Translations under genes and position numbers: made by a program
Assembly (NCBI GenBank): GCA_945876385.1
Contig: CAMCNU010000005.1
Coordinates: 1 to 64,000 of the forward strand
Direction: 5' to 3'
Source: an uncultured Veillonellaceae bacterium
GTDB taxonomy: Bacteria > Bacillota > Negativicutes > Veillonellales > Negativicoccaceae
Length of the DNA stretch: 64,000 bases
The notes under the pieces: model-generated
The model's database searches: none
Told to the model about the DNA's origin: nothing
What the model saw: only the letters and a program-made list of their open reading frames with translations
In this document: positions 8,235 through 17,671 of the stretch, one piece after another
Position numbering within the stretch: the first letter of the stretch is position 1
Layout: each line of letters starts with the position of its first letter

Positions 8235-9200
8235 TTAGCGAAAGGCGGGATTGCCGTTGGCGGCAAATCGCCAGCGTCGTTGCTGATTGCGGGCGGCAAT
8301 GTCCCGATACCAGTGCAGCAGCTGCGCATCTGCCCGATAGACCTCCCGCGCCACCCCGAAGCGCGGCGTTTTGCCGCGGCGTTCGGTGTATACCCGCCAC
8401 CGCACGAGGTAGCGTGCACCGTCAGCGGTAATGCCGAGCGCGATGCGGGTATTTTTGCGGCAATTTTCCTTTTCCGAGAGTGCCAATTCCTGCCGACCGA
8501 TACGGATATGATCCAGTGCCTCGTCCTCCCACAGGCTGTCTTTGTCCGGATAATCACCGAAGTAAAAATAGGCGACCGTCGGTCGGAATTCGAGCGGCCC
8601 GACCGTGCCGTGATACCGATAGTCACAGACCCCGCGCAGCAGCGGCAGGCGGCTGCAGATTTGCGCCGTATAGCGGGCATCGTTGACCGCCCGATGGGCA
8701 TCGTCGTCCATCGCAATGCCCATATATTCGCAGGCTCGCGCCAGACCGTATTGCTCGTACTCGTCCAGACAAAAACGGCCGAATATCCGTTGGGCATCGT
8801 ACCAGCGCGGAATCTCATCGGCCGGAAGTCCGTGCAGGCGGATATTTTCTCCCAATACCTGTCGGTCGCTCGTGCCCCACGAGAGCAAAATCGGCCGCCG
8901 ACCGCACCACTTGCAAAACTGCCGCCACACCCGCATAAACGACGGCGCCCGCATGAGCATGGACCAATCAATCCCCGTCAGCCGCTGTACATGCGGATGC
9001 ATACGCGTCGTAAAACTCGGCTTGACCAGGCTGCTGAATTCGTCCGTCAGTGCGCCGTCCGGTGTGATTTTGACCGCACCGATCTCGATAATTTCCCCCG
9101 ACAGCGGAAAACCGATACGATTTTGCGCGGCAAATTCATCGGCCTGGATTTCGTTCCATTCCATATCAAAGATAATATAATTCGAACGCCCCATGTTCAT
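8235..9200 (-). CDS. DnaQ-like 3'-5' exonuclease (DEDDh family)
   Basis: A 321-residue protein whose N-terminal ~190 residues form an RNase-T/DnaQ exonuclease domain: motif I DMEWNE (Asp and Glu), ExoII around residue 110 (LLSWGTSDRQVL, Asp), and ExoIII HRAVNDARYTA (His and Asp near residue 170). The remaining ~130 residues match nothing I recognise. The start overlaps the dcd stop by 4 bases, so it is likely co-translated with dcd. An alternative ATG lies 6 bases downstream. The substrate (DNA or RNA) cannot be told from sequence. Confidence 0.85.
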   Translation of the reverse strand: MNMGRSNYIIFDMEWNEIQADEFAAQNRIGFPLSGEIIEIGAVKITPDGALTDEFSSLVKPSFTTRMHPHVQRLTGIDWSMLMRAPSFMRVWRQFCKWCGRRPILLSWGTSDRQVLGENIRLHGLPADEIPRWYDAQRIFGRFCLDEYEQYGLARACEYMGIAMDDDAHRAVNDARYTAQICSRLPLLRGVCDYRYHGTVGPLEFRPTVAYFYFGDYPDKDSLWEDEALDHIRIGRQELALSEKENCRKNTRIALGITADGARYLVRWRVYTERRGKTPRFGVAREVYRADAQLLHWYRDIAARNQQRRWRFAANGNPAFR

Positions 9201-9727
9201 TTGCCTTCAAAATCCCGGAACAACAGGCTCGGCTGAATACCGACATTATTTTGATACTTGCCGCTGCGATATTCGTCGTATTCGCCTTCAATCAAGTGAT
9301 AGTAAATCTGGCAGATTTCCACGCCGGCATAAATCCGAATCGGCTGGACACAAAACATTTCCAGCGTCCAATACCCCGCAAAGCCGACATCCCCGAAACC
9401 TGCGGTCACATGGATAAACAGTCCCAGCCGGCCGACCGATGACCGGCCTTCCAGCATCGGCACCAAGTCGCGCGTACGGGTATATTCCGCCGTCCTCCCC
9501 AAGTAAAGCCGGTTGGGCTCGAGCAGGTAGCCCTCCGGCGGAATCTCAATCCGTGTGGCCGTATTTTCCTTTTTCATATCGAGCGTGTACTCGTCATAGA
9601 CCAGTAATTCATTCGCCAAGCTCAAGTTGTAGCTGTTCGGATTGAGCCGTGACGGATCGAACGGCTCGATGGTAATCTCCTTGCCCATTCGGGCGGCGAT
9701 TTCTTTGCCTGATAAAATCATACTCAC
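9197..9727 (-). CDS. dcd: dCTP deaminase
   Basis: Deaminates dCTP to dUTP for dTMP synthesis. The 176 residues show the trimeric dUTPase-like fold markers: RLNPNSYNLSL near the N-terminus, the family signature LEGRSSVGRLGLFIHVTAGFG around residues 92-112 (with catalytic Glu in TLEMFCV just after), and QNNVGIQPS near the C-terminus. It cannot be told here whether it is mono- or bifunctional (deaminase plus dUTPase). It sits in a tight four-gene run with the exonuclease and a membrane protein, each pair overlapping by 4 bases. Confidence 0.93.
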   Translation of the reverse strand: MSMILSGKEIAARMGKEITIEPFDPSRLNPNSYNLSLANELLVYDEYTLDMKKENTATRIEIPPEGYLLEPNRLYLGRTAEYTRTRDLVPMLEGRSSVGRLGLFIHVTAGFGDVGFAGYWTLEMFCVQPIRIYAGVEICQIYYHLIEGEYDEYRSGKYQNNVGIQPSLLFRDFEGK

Positions 9728-10176
9728 TGCCCCTTTGCCAAGATGCGTTCCCGATAGGTTTCGATGGTGCGAACCGCGCGCGCCGCCTCACCGGCGGCGA
9801 TACCGACGCGAAACCACTCCACTTGTGCTTGCGCCCGCCGACTGTAGCCGCCGATCACGATATGCCGCAAGTTCGGGCGTTCGTACTCTCCCTCGCGAAA
9901 CGGTACCGTGTCCACACGGTCAATCTCCGACCACGCGACGGTCATATGCGTCTGCAGGTTGCGCAGTCCTTTCGGACTCAAGTACAGCAGTTTTTTCGGA
10001 TAGAGGTACATATATACGGATTGTAACAACCCCAGCACCCCGACCGCCAGGAAAATCTCCATCCCGCGAATCTCCAAAATCTTCCAGACTGCCGCCGCCA
10101 CCACAATAACAAAGATAAATGCCGCGATACGCAAGCGATATTGTCCCCGTTCTTCCCGAATAAATACGTCTTTCAT
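9724..10176 (-). CDS. Small membrane protein with a PH-like domain
   Basis: Protein of 150 residues. Two hydrophobic segments (about residues 17-34 and 40-57) form a membrane hairpin; the remaining ~90 residues are soluble, rich in strands, and resemble the YcxB-like bacterial PH fold (LLYLSPKGLRNL, MTVAWSEIDRVDTV). No catalytic motif is visible. It is translationally coupled to dcd. The function is unknown; the PH-like call is from pattern only. Confidence 0.6.
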   Translation of the reverse strand: MKDVFIREERGQYRLRIAAFIFVIVVAAAVWKILEIRGMEIFLAVGVLGLLQSVYMYLYPKKLLYLSPKGLRNLQTHMTVAWSEIDRVDTVPFREGEYERPNLRHIVIGGYSRRAQAQVEWFRVGIAAGEAARAVRTIETYRERILAKGQ

Positions 10177-10186
10177 CTGTCACCTC

Positions 10187-12337
10187 TCACTGTCCGCCGA
10201 CCGCCGGCCGACCGTCACAATCCGCCGCCACGGTACGGCAAGCGGGATAATGCTCACATACCCATTCCCGACCGCGCCGGACAAATACGCCCCGCCGGCA
10301 ACGCGGGCACACGACCTCGCTGCGCGGTGCATCCGGCAGCGGTGCCGCTTCCGCGGTGACCGTCTCGGCAGTAGCCGGCTGCGTATGCCGACAGGCGGGA
10401 TAGCCGCTGCACCCGTAAAACGAGCCGAATTTTCCCGTCCGCAAGCGCAGCGCTTTGCCGCAAACGGGACAGGACAGCGCCGCGGCATGGGCGATATCAT
10501 CGTTGGCCATCGTCACCAAATCCGTCACATACTCCGTCTGATCCCGCAAAAACGCCTCCAGCGTATCCTCTCCCGTCCCGATGCGCGCCAGCCGCTCTTC
10601 CCATTTCGCCGTTTCATCGGGATAGGTCAATGCGGTCGGCAAGGCGTCAATCAACAGATACGCCGTCTCCGTCGGATACAGATACTTCTTTTTCCCCTTC
10701 GCGACCATCAATTTGCGCGCCGTGAGTTCGGCAATAATCGTCGCGCGCGTCGCCTCCGTACCGATACCCGCCACCGCCCGCAGCTGTTTCTTGAGGCGTT
10801 CGTCGCGGACATAGCGGTGAATCCCCTTCATCGCCTCCAACAGTGTCGACGCGGTAAACCGGGTCGGCGGTTTCGTCATTTTCGGCTCAATCTGCAGGTC
10901 GCGGTAGTGAACCGTATCGCCTTTGGCCAGCGGCGGGAACACCCCGCCCGCGTCATCACCGTCGGCTTCACTCAATTCTTGCTTTTCCTGTCGATAGAGC
11001 TCTCGCCATCCGGCCCGGCACTCGACCCGCCCCGAGGCGGTAAACAGCTCTCCGGCCGCCGTGATTTCGATTTTCGTCTGCTCATAGATATACGGCGGAT
11101 AGAACTGCGCCACATACGCCCGCGCAATCAAGGCGTAGATATCCCGCTGCACCGGCGTGAGCGTGGCGACCGGGCAAGGAACCGTCGTCGGGATAATCGC
11201 ATGGTGCGCGGTAATTTTTTTGTCATTCCACGCCCGACTTTTCAGCGTTGCGTCCGCCTGTGCCGCCATCTGCGCCAGCGGCGCAAAGGACTGTGCCAAA
11301 TGCCCTAAAATCGCCGCTCTGTCCGCCCACTGATTTTCCGGCAAATACTCGCAATCCGAACGCGGATAGGTCGTCCACTTGCGTTCATAGAGTGTCTGCG
11401 CCGCCGCCAAGACCGCATCCGGCTCGTATCCGTAGCGTTTCCCCGCCAGGACCTGCAAGGCCGAGAGCGACAACGGCAGCGGCGCCGGTTCTTGCTTGCG
11501 ACGCTTGCCGTGCGCACTGACGACACCCGTCCCGGCCGCGTCCAGACGCACGGCCAATTCCTCGGCGAGATATTGTTGGCGCAAACGGTTTTCACTGTCC
11601 AGTCCGGGCGCATCGGGTGCAGGCTTCCATTTGGCGACAAATTCCCCGTCTGCCGCGGCAAAACGCGCTTTGACCAAGTAATATTCTTCCGGCGTAAACC
11701 CGGCAATCTCCCGCTCGCGCCGCACCACCAGCGCCAATGTCGGCGTTTTGACCCGCCCGACCGGAAGTACCACTTTCGGGTTACCCTGCCTGCGCACCCT
11801 AAGCGTATACGCCCGCGAGAGATTCATCCCCATCAGCCAATCCGCCCGCGACCGCGCCAACGCGGAATCGCGCAGCGGCGCAAAATCGCTATTGTCGCGC
11901 AACTCATCCAGCGCCGCGCGAATGCTTTTCTCGTCGAGCGCATTGAGCAGGATGCGATAGACCGGTTTCGTATTGTGCAGATACTCCAAAATCTCGTCAA
12001 TCAAGAGCTGCCCCTCACGGTCGGGGTCCCCTGCGTGAACGACTTCATCCGCTGTTTGCAACAACTCGCGAATCCGGGCAAATTGGTCGCGCGCCGCCTG
12101 CGCCACTTCCAAGCGCCACTGCGGCGGGACAATCGGCAAATCTTCCGCCGTCCAGCGACGATAGCGTGCATCATACCGGCTCGGCTCCCACTGCGTCAAA
12201 ATATGACCGTACGCCCAAGTCACCACACCGCCCGCCGTCTCAATATAATCGGCATGCCGACGATGCGGTGCCGGCAGACATGCCGCCAGCTCGCGCCCCA
12301 AGCTCGGTTTTTCCGCAATATACAATCGCCGTTTCAT
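10187..12337 (-). CDS. topB: DNA topoisomerase III (type IA)
   Basis: Decatenates and relaxes DNA by single-strand passage. The 716 residues contain an N-terminal Toprim domain (YIAEKPSLGRELA, then HAGDPDREGQLL with the metal-binding acidic residues), the active-site Tyr in KWTTYPRSDCEYLPE at about residue 333, and a C-terminal zinc-ribbon region with CPVCGKALRLRTG, CSGYPACRHT, CPRCRRG and CEHYPAC. An extended -10 (TGGTACAAT, 12360-12368) lies upstream. Confidence 0.95.
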   Translation of the reverse strand: MKRRLYIAEKPSLGRELAACLPAPHRRHADYIETAGGVVTWAYGHILTQWEPSRYDARYRRWTAEDLPIVPPQWRLEVAQAARDQFARIRELLQTADEVVHAGDPDREGQLLIDEILEYLHNTKPVYRILLNALDEKSIRAALDELRDNSDFAPLRDSALARSRADWLMGMNLSRAYTLRVRRQGNPKVVLPVGRVKTPTLALVVRREREIAGFTPEEYYLVKARFAAADGEFVAKWKPAPDAPGLDSENRLRQQYLAEELAVRLDAAGTGVVSAHGKRRKQEPAPLPLSLSALQVLAGKRYGYEPDAVLAAAQTLYERKWTTYPRSDCEYLPENQWADRAAILGHLAQSFAPLAQMAAQADATLKSRAWNDKKITAHHAIIPTTVPCPVATLTPVQRDIYALIARAYVAQFYPPYIYEQTKIEITAAGELFTASGRVECRAGWRELYRQEKQELSEADGDDAGGVFPPLAKGDTVHYRDLQIEPKMTKPPTRFTASTLLEAMKGIHRYVRDERLKKQLRAVAGIGTEATRATIIAELTARKLMVAKGKKKYLYPTETAYLLIDALPTALTYPDETAKWEERLARIGTGEDTLEAFLRDQTEYVTDLVTMANDDIAHAAALSCPVCGKALRLRTGKFGSFYGCSGYPACRHTQPATAETVTAEAAPLPDAPRSEVVCPRCRRGVFVRRGREWVCEHYPACRTVAADCDGRPAVGGQ

Positions 12338-12359
12338 CGATTCACCTCAACTACCTGTT

Positions 12360-12368
12360 ATTGTACCA
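12360..12368 (-). promoter_or_regulatory. Extended -10 promoter of topB
   Basis: TGGTACAAT on the minus strand, about 23 bases before the start codon. No clear -35 box. Confidence 0.45.
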
Positions 12369-12474
12369 CATCGAGCCGCCGCCGACCGACTTTTCTGCAC
12401 GACCGAAGCCGCTCTTGCCGCATCCGCGATGCCCCCCTCGCCGTGTCGGCCCCCTTCGACATACACGAGCACAC

Positions 12475-12505
12475 AAAAAAGCACGTCCGCGCGCGGAGAC
12501 GTGCT
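12475..12505 (-). terminator. Terminator after the tRNA-Pro/tRNA-Arg unit
   Basis: On the minus strand AGCACGTC pairs with GACGTGCT and is followed by a run of T, placed 9 bases after the tRNA-Arg CCA end. Confidence 0.8.
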
Positions 12506-12513
12506 GTCAAGAC

Positions 12514-12590
12514 TGGCGTCCCAGGAGGGATTCGAACCCCCGGCCCACGGCTTAGAAGGCCGTTGCTCTATCCGGCTGAGCTACTGGGAC
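12514..12590 (-). tRNA. tRNA-Arg (anticodon TCT)
   Basis: A 77-base cloverleaf with acceptor stem GTCCCAG/CTGGGAC, encoded CCA, anticodon stem ACGGC/GCCGT with loop CTTCTAA, and T arm GGTTCGAATCC. It is the second gene of a two-tRNA transcript. Confidence 0.96.
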
Positions 12591-12603
12591 AGTATCGGCG
12601 AAT

Positions 12604-12680
12604 TGGTCGGAGCAGCAGGATTTGAACCTGCGACCCCCTGATCCCAAATCAGGTGCGCTACCAAACTGCGCTATGCCCCG
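12604..12680 (-). tRNA. tRNA-Pro (anticodon TGG)
   Basis: A 77-base cloverleaf with acceptor stem CGGGGCA/TGCTCCG (one G-U pair), encoded CCA, anticodon stem CCTGA/TCAGG with loop TTTGGGA, and T arm GGTTCAAATCC. It lies 13 bases upstream of tRNA-Arg and is transcribed first. Confidence 0.96.
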
Positions 12681-12705
12681 TTTTTCCGATCATTCGCTAT
12701 CGTTC

Positions 12706-12735
12706 ATCATAGCATATGAAATTTCCTCATGTCAA
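12706..12735 (-). promoter_or_regulatory. Promoter of the tRNA-Pro/tRNA-Arg unit
   Basis: On the minus strand TTGACA (12730-12735) and TATGAT (12706-12711) are 18 bases apart, about 26 bases before tRNA-Pro. Confidence 0.75.
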
Positions 12736-12748
12736 ACAGCGGATGCCA

Positions 12749-14152
12749 TTACGCATCGCGCTGTCCTCGGTACGCATAGAGGACGTAACCGAGCATCAGC
12801 CACACCAGCAGAATGGCCCACTCTACTGCACTGAGCGAGACGCTTCCCCACGGCCAAACGAGAAGAAGTGTAATCCCCATGCCGCAGACAATACCGCTGC
12901 CGATACAAAACTTACCTCCCGGTACGCGGTACGGGCGCCGCAAATCAGGCTCACGATCGCGCATACGCCAGCATGCCATCGCCGTCAATGTGCAAGGCAC
13001 AATAAACGCCAGCGCGGCGATTGTCGTCAGCGGCAACAGCAATCGGTGCCCCAAGAAAGGTCCGATGACTGTCAACACCGCCAAGAAGCGATTGGCCGCC
13101 ATCGGGGTGCCGGTTTTCGGATGCAGCTCACCGAACACCGACGGGAGCATGCGTTTTCGACCCATCGCCAGCAAGATTCGGGCGGTCGCTGAAAACAGTG
13201 CATTCATGGGGCCGAGCGGTCCGATAAAGGCAATCGCAACCATCACCATGTACAGGGCCGGATGAATGTCTTTGAGTACGGCCAGCGCCGGTATCGGCCG
13301 CAAAACAAATTCCGTCCACGGGACAATGGTGCTGAACGAATATATGCAGACCCCGTAAAACACCGCCGACGCGACTAACGCCATCACAATGATTTGGCCG
13401 AACTTCGCCCAATCCATCGTCTCGCTTGCTTCTTCCGCTTGGTCGGGTATCGTGTCCAATCCGGTATAAAAAAACGGCGTCAGTACAAGAACCGCCGCAA
13501 TCCCGGCGAGAAATGTGTCGGCGGCCGCAACCCCTGTCGCGCCTGCCACATGTGCATACAGCGGCAGCACATACGTCGGCGATCCGTACACCAAAGACAC
13601 GGCAACTGCCACCGCCACTCCCAGAAAAAGCGCACGCGTCAGCCACTTCTGCAACGCCGCCATATGATTGACGCCGCGAAAGTTTTGCACGATGACGCCA
13701 ACGGAAAACAGCAGGGCAATCATGACCGGAAACAAATACACCGGAGAGCCGGCTATCGTATAGAGATACACCGACTTCAACCAAGGACAAAAATCGGCGA
13801 CCAATTCCGTCAGAATCGTCGCCATCGCCAGTGATTCCCAGGGGCACAATACCCCGTCCCCGAATACCAACAACCAGCCGGCGAAAAATGCCGTCCGCCT
13901 GCCGAAGGAACGCTCAATGTAGTCGATAATACCGCCCGATGTCGGGAGCGCGGCGGAAAGCTCCCCTAAGACCGCGCCGATCGGCAACAGACAAACGGCG
14001 CCGACAGCAAACGCAATCATAGCCGCCAGCGGACCGCCGCCCAGGGTCACCCAGTCTCCCACCATCAGGACCCACCCGGTTCCGACAATGGAGCCGAAAC
14101 CGATTGTGAAATATTGATAGAGCGTTAATGTCTTGTGTGTGGATGGTTTCAT
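12749..14152 (-). CDS. APC-superfamily amino acid/polyamine permease
   Basis: A 467-residue membrane protein with about twelve hydrophobic segments. The first helix carries the glycine-rich APC signature FGSIVGTGWVL (about residues 18-28), and helix 6 contains PFFYTGLDTIPDQAEE, typical of amino-acid permeases. I start it at 14152, six bases after the RuvX-like stop; the open frame extends to 14227 but those residues overlap the previous gene. The substrate cannot be assigned. It is the last gene of the long leftward block, and its link with lipopolysaccharide genes is probably positional only. Confidence 0.85.
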   Translation of the reverse strand: MKPSTHKTLTLYQYFTIGFGSIVGTGWVLMVGDWVTLGGGPLAAMIAFAVGAVCLLPIGAVLGELSAALPTSGGIIDYIERSFGRRTAFFAGWLLVFGDGVLCPWESLAMATILTELVADFCPWLKSVYLYTIAGSPVYLFPVMIALLFSVGVIVQNFRGVNHMAALQKWLTRALFLGVAVAVAVSLVYGSPTYVLPLYAHVAGATGVAAADTFLAGIAAVLVLTPFFYTGLDTIPDQAEEASETMDWAKFGQIIVMALVASAVFYGVCIYSFSTIVPWTEFVLRPIPALAVLKDIHPALYMVMVAIAFIGPLGPMNALFSATARILLAMGRKRMLPSVFGELHPKTGTPMAANRFLAVLTVIGPFLGHRLLLPLTTIAALAFIVPCTLTAMACWRMRDREPDLRRPYRVPGGKFCIGSGIVCGMGITLLLVWPWGSVSLSAVEWAILLVWLMLGYVLYAYRGQRDA

Positions 14153-14157
14153 TCCTA

Positions 14158-14601
14158 CTAATCTTTCATCAGGTACGGCAACGGCTCGGGATTCGCCTTG
14201 CCGAAATATTTTTCCGCCAGAACCCAAGCCGCATAGTCATCGACCGGCACAGGCGGCGTCTGCCAGCCCGTCGGTATCCAGCGCCGCCACCCCCGCGGAG
14301 GCCGACAGCGCCAGTAGCGGGCGACCGCCATTTCCGTCGTGTGCCGCTCGTCGACCGTCACGACACGTACCGCAGCCGACTGTACGGCGGGAATCGTCTC
14401 CAACCGCTGACGGTAATCCGCGCTGCGTGTCCCGTCGCCGATGACAATGACCCGCACGGAGTATGCCGTCAGCAGCGCCGCAACGACATCGGCCGCCTCT
14501 TCCGTCCGCACAATCCGCTTCTCGCGCAAACAGTCCGGTGCCGTCACCACCGCGATGCCGGTCTTTTCACTGCCGGGATCAATCGCCACTACGGTTTCCA
14601 T
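14158..14601 (-). CDS. RuvX/YqgF-like RNase H-fold protein
   Basis: A 147-residue protein with an N-terminal strand AIDPGSEKTGIAVV holding the first acidic residue, followed by VIVIGDGT and VTVDERHTTEMA (about residue 85), which together match the RNase H-like fold of YqgF/RuvX pre-16S rRNA nucleases and Holliday resolvases. It diverges from canonical RuvX, so it may be a lineage-specific relative rather than the housekeeping gene. It lies 6 bases from the DUF3084 gene, within the same transcript. Confidence 0.7.
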   Translation of the reverse strand: METVVAIDPGSEKTGIAVVTAPDCLREKRIVRTEEAADVVAALLTAYSVRVIVIGDGTRSADYRQRLETIPAVQSAAVRVVTVDERHTTEMAVARYWRCRPPRGWRRWIPTGWQTPPVPVDDYAAWVLAEKYFGKANPEPLPYLMKD

Positions 14602-14607
14602 ATGCCC

Positions 14608-15792
14608 TCAATCCCGGCTCACGATAATTCGGATTTTAACAGGGCCTTCCGTGTAGATATCCTCCGTGGCCACCGCCGTCAGATGCGCCCGTTCGCCGAC
14701 CCGCTCCGCCTCGCGAATCGTCGTAAACAGTTCCTGCCCGTCCAGCTGCCCGACATTGCCGGTAATCGGATCGGGCAGCACGCCTTGCCCGCGCGCCCGC
14801 GTATTCACATCACGCAAGAAAGCCAATACTTTCATTTCCACCGAACGATATTGGTCATACTCGTCCATGTATTTGTCAAAGACGATATCACCCTTGTGAT
14901 AAGTCATCCGATTGTCAAAAATCAAAAATTCCACCCATGCCGGCTCGCCGACGACGATATTGCCTACGGATACGACCCGTACCAAACCGGGCACGGTGCG
15001 CCCTTCTACCGCATCGACCGCTTCGTCAAATGTCTCCGGCAAAATCCGAACGACTTCCTGCTCGCCTTCGACGCCGAGACGTTTGAGCAAAATCCGATTC
15101 GTGTCATTCAAAATACTTGCCAACACCTTGACCGTATCGTCATGCGAGAGACCTTCCTTCACCACCGCGCTGGAAATGACCTCGCCCACGCGGAACATGA
15201 CCTGTCCTTCGCGAATGGCGGTGATATCCGTACGCAAGCGTTCCGCCTCGTCATTTAAACGGCCGATGGCATCGGTCAGTTCCGTCTTGGTCCGCTCCAG
15301 TTCCTGAATTTCCTCGGCCGAAGCGGTGACGTCCGCCTGCGCCTTGCGGTATGCAGACTCGACGACTGCGAGCTGGGCCTGCATATATTGCTGTTGCTCT
15401 TCGGCGCGCGCCAAAGCACGTCCCGTCTCGCGTACCCGCTCGCTCATTTCTTCGTATTCACGGTTCTTGGCCGCCAGCATCGTCTTGCCGCGTTCCAACT
15501 CTTCCGTTTTGTGTTCGACCTGCGTCGTCAACATCGCCATCTTTTGCCGCAATTCGTCCATCCCGAACAGCGCCACGCGGACATTATCCGAGAGGATACT
15601 CATCACGCCGATAGTCAGCAACGCAATCAGCATCCCGGTGATAATCGTCACGACAATCGAGGTGTGCTTCGGTCGCAATCCCCACAGCGAGATGCGCCGC
15701 TTGCCGACCTTACTGCCCAACTTATCACCGATGAACGCAATGACGCCGCCGGTGACCGTCAACACCAAAAAAGTAATTATCCCGTCAATCAT
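14608..15792 (-). CDS. DUF3084 membrane-anchored coiled-coil protein
   Basis: A 394-residue protein. Two N-terminal hydrophobic segments (about residues 4-24 and 44-68) flank a short basic loop containing RRISLWGLRPKHTS. A long coiled coil follows (about residues 78-195, rich in Glu, Lys and Gln with heptad spacing), then a globular C-terminal half. This layout matches DUF3084, of unknown role. Its place directly after the Lpt genes suggests, without proving, a role in the cell envelope. Confidence 0.8.
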   Translation of the reverse strand: MIDGIITFLVLTVTGGVIAFIGDKLGSKVGKRRISLWGLRPKHTSIVVTIITGMLIALLTIGVMSILSDNVRVALFGMDELRQKMAMLTTQVEHKTEELERGKTMLAAKNREYEEMSERVRETGRALARAEEQQQYMQAQLAVVESAYRKAQADVTASAEEIQELERTKTELTDAIGRLNDEAERLRTDITAIREGQVMFRVGEVISSAVVKEGLSHDDTVKVLASILNDTNRILLKRLGVEGEQEVVRILPETFDEAVDAVEGRTVPGLVRVVSVGNIVVGEPAWVEFLIFDNRMTYHKGDIVFDKYMDEYDQYRSVEMKVLAFLRDVNTRARGQGVLPDPITGNVGQLDGQELFTTIREAERVGERAHLTAVATEDIYTEGPVKIRIIVSRD

Positions 15793-15804
15793 ACATCTGA
15801 CCCC

Positions 15805-16893
15805 TTATTTGACACGCAAATGTAACCATATCCCGACGCCCAGCGCCGTCAAGTTCGGAATCCATACCGCCACCATCGGCGGCAACACGCCGCCCTCGCC
15901 GAGCGTGCCCGTCAGCATCATCAATGCATAGTAAACAAATATCACCAACACACACAGTCCGAAACCGACCGACGACGAAGACCGTTGCCGTTGAATCCCC
16001 AGCGGTGTCCCCAAGACCGCAAACACCAGACTGGCAAGCGGCAGCGAAAAGCGCCGATGCAATTCCACTTCCAGTTTGGACGTATCCGCATAGGCCGCCT
16101 GATAGGCTTGAATCTCATGTCGCAATTCGCGGATGGTCATTTGGTCGGCGTCTTTTTTGCGGGTGCCGACCTGTGCCGGTGTATCGGTAAACGGCAGTAC
16201 CTGTTCCTCAAAACGCAGCATCCGCTGTACACCTTCGCCGCCGTCCAAATCATAGACCGTCCCGTTTTTCATATACCATTTGCCGTCACGCCAAGACGCT
16301 TGCGGCGCATTCTCGACCCGTACCAATTCGTTGTCACGAAATTCCTGTATGGTAATATGTTGCAATGTCTCCGTATCGGGATCGTAGCGGTTGGCATACA
16401 GCAAGTAGCGGATATCATCGTCGACGACCCGTTTCAATACGATATGCGTTTGCGCCTGTTGCGGGCGCATATTGCCTTTGATTTCCTCCTGCAACGTCCG
16501 CTCATAGGCGGTATTGGCCGCCGGGACGACGTATTCGTTGAACACGATATTGACCAGACTGATGACCAGCGCCGCCCAAATAATCGGCGTGACCAGCCGG
16601 GCGAAACTCTGCCCCGCCGCCCGCATCACAATCAACTCGCTACTGCTCGACAACCGTACAATCGCCATCAGTGCGCCCAACAATACGGACATGGGAAACG
16701 TATAGACGATAATCCGCGGCAATGCCAGGACGAATATTTTGCTCACCGCCCACAACGATGCGCCGTACTCCGTCATCAGCCCCGCGATACGAAACAGCAA
16801 ATCCCCGCCGATAAAGAGCGAGGTAAATACCGCCACTCCGTACAAAAACGGCTGCAAAAACTCGCGCAGCATATATCGATCCAGTCGCCTCAT
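15805..16893 (-). CDS. LPS export permease LptF/LptG family
   Basis: Inner-membrane subunit of the Lpt lipopolysaccharide extractor. The 362 residues have the YjgP/YjgQ layout: three N-terminal helices (starting MRRLDRYMLREFLQPFLYG), a large periplasmic beta-jellyroll region (about 130-265), and three C-terminal helices including FVFAVLGTPLGIQRQR-like sequence near residue 300. Only one LptF/G gene is present here, so either it forms a homodimer or a second copy lies elsewhere. It follows lptB by 49 bases. Confidence 0.92.
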   Translation of the reverse strand: MRRLDRYMLREFLQPFLYGVAVFTSLFIGGDLLFRIAGLMTEYGASLWAVSKIFVLALPRIIVYTFPMSVLLGALMAIVRLSSSSELIVMRAAGQSFARLVTPIIWAALVISLVNIVFNEYVVPAANTAYERTLQEEIKGNMRPQQAQTHIVLKRVVDDDIRYLLYANRYDPDTETLQHITIQEFRDNELVRVENAPQASWRDGKWYMKNGTVYDLDGGEGVQRMLRFEEQVLPFTDTPAQVGTRKKDADQMTIRELRHEIQAYQAAYADTSKLEVELHRRFSLPLASLVFAVLGTPLGIQRQRSSSSVGFGLCVLVIFVYYALMMLTGTLGEGGVLPPMVAVWIPNLTALGVGIWLHLRVK

Positions 16894-16942
16894 AGCCCAC
16901 TCCCGCTTACCATTACTATATCACACTTATTCACCGCGACGT

Positions 16943-17668
16943 TTATACCAACCGGAAACTGTCCCCCAAGTAAAACTTGCGCGCCGTCGGATCACTCGCA
17001 ATTGTTTCGGCATCGCCTTCCAGCAACACCTTGCCTTCGCTGATAATATAGGCCGTATCTACAATCGACAAGGTTTCCCGTACATTATGATCCGTAATCA
17101 ATACGCCGATACCGCGCTGCCGCAATGTCCGGATGACGTCCTGGATATCGGCGACCGCAATCGGATCGACCCCGGCAAACGGCTCGTCCAATAAAATAAA
17201 TGCGGGATCGGTCGTCAGACTGCGCGCGATTTCCGCCCGCCGCCGTTCACCGCCCGACAGCTCACGTCCCAAGCGGTCCGCGACATGTGTCAGGCGAAAT
17301 TCTTCAAGCAATCCGTCCGCCCGCTCGCGGCATTCGTCCGCCGACAACTCGGCACGCGTTTCCAACACGGAGAGCAGGTTGTCCCGTACCGACATCTGCC
17401 GAAATACCGACGCTTCCTGCGGCAGGTAGCTGATACCGTGACGCGCACGACGATGAATCGGCTCGGTCGTAATACGGCGGTCATCGATATAGATATTCCC
17501 TTCGCCCGGATGCACAATGCCGACAATCATATAAAACGTCGTGGTTTTGCCGGCACCGTTCGGCCCGAGCAGGCCCACAACGCGTCCCGCCTCGACGCGG
17601 ATATCGACATGATCCACCACGCGGCGGCCGCCGTAAATTTTGACCAATCCCTCTGTCCGTATCTCCAT
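16943..17668 (-). CDS. lptB: LPS export ABC transporter ATPase LptB
   Basis: Cytoplasmic ATPase that powers LptFG. The 241 residues contain Walker A GLLGPNGAGKTTTFYM (about residue 37), Q-loop SYLPQEASVFRQ, signature LSGGERRRAEIAR, Walker B FILLDEPFAGVD and the switch His in ITDHNVRETL, the usual LptB set. It lies 3 bases downstream of lptA. Confidence 0.96.
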   Translation of the reverse strand: MEIRTEGLVKIYGGRRVVDHVDIRVEAGRVVGLLGPNGAGKTTTFYMIVGIVHPGEGNIYIDDRRITTEPIHRRARHGISYLPQEASVFRQMSVRDNLLSVLETRAELSADECRERADGLLEEFRLTHVADRLGRELSGGERRRAEIARSLTTDPAFILLDEPFAGVDPIAVADIQDVIRTLRQRGIGVLITDHNVRETLSIVDTAYIISEGKVLLEGDAETIASDPTARKFYLGDSFRLV

Positions 17669-17671
17669 GAT

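Noticed and set aside
6852-9236. 794-codon open frame on the plus strand
   Set aside because: It lies antisense to guaA and the exonuclease gene. GC-rich codon bias in the real genes leaves long open frames opposite. No domain is recognisable.
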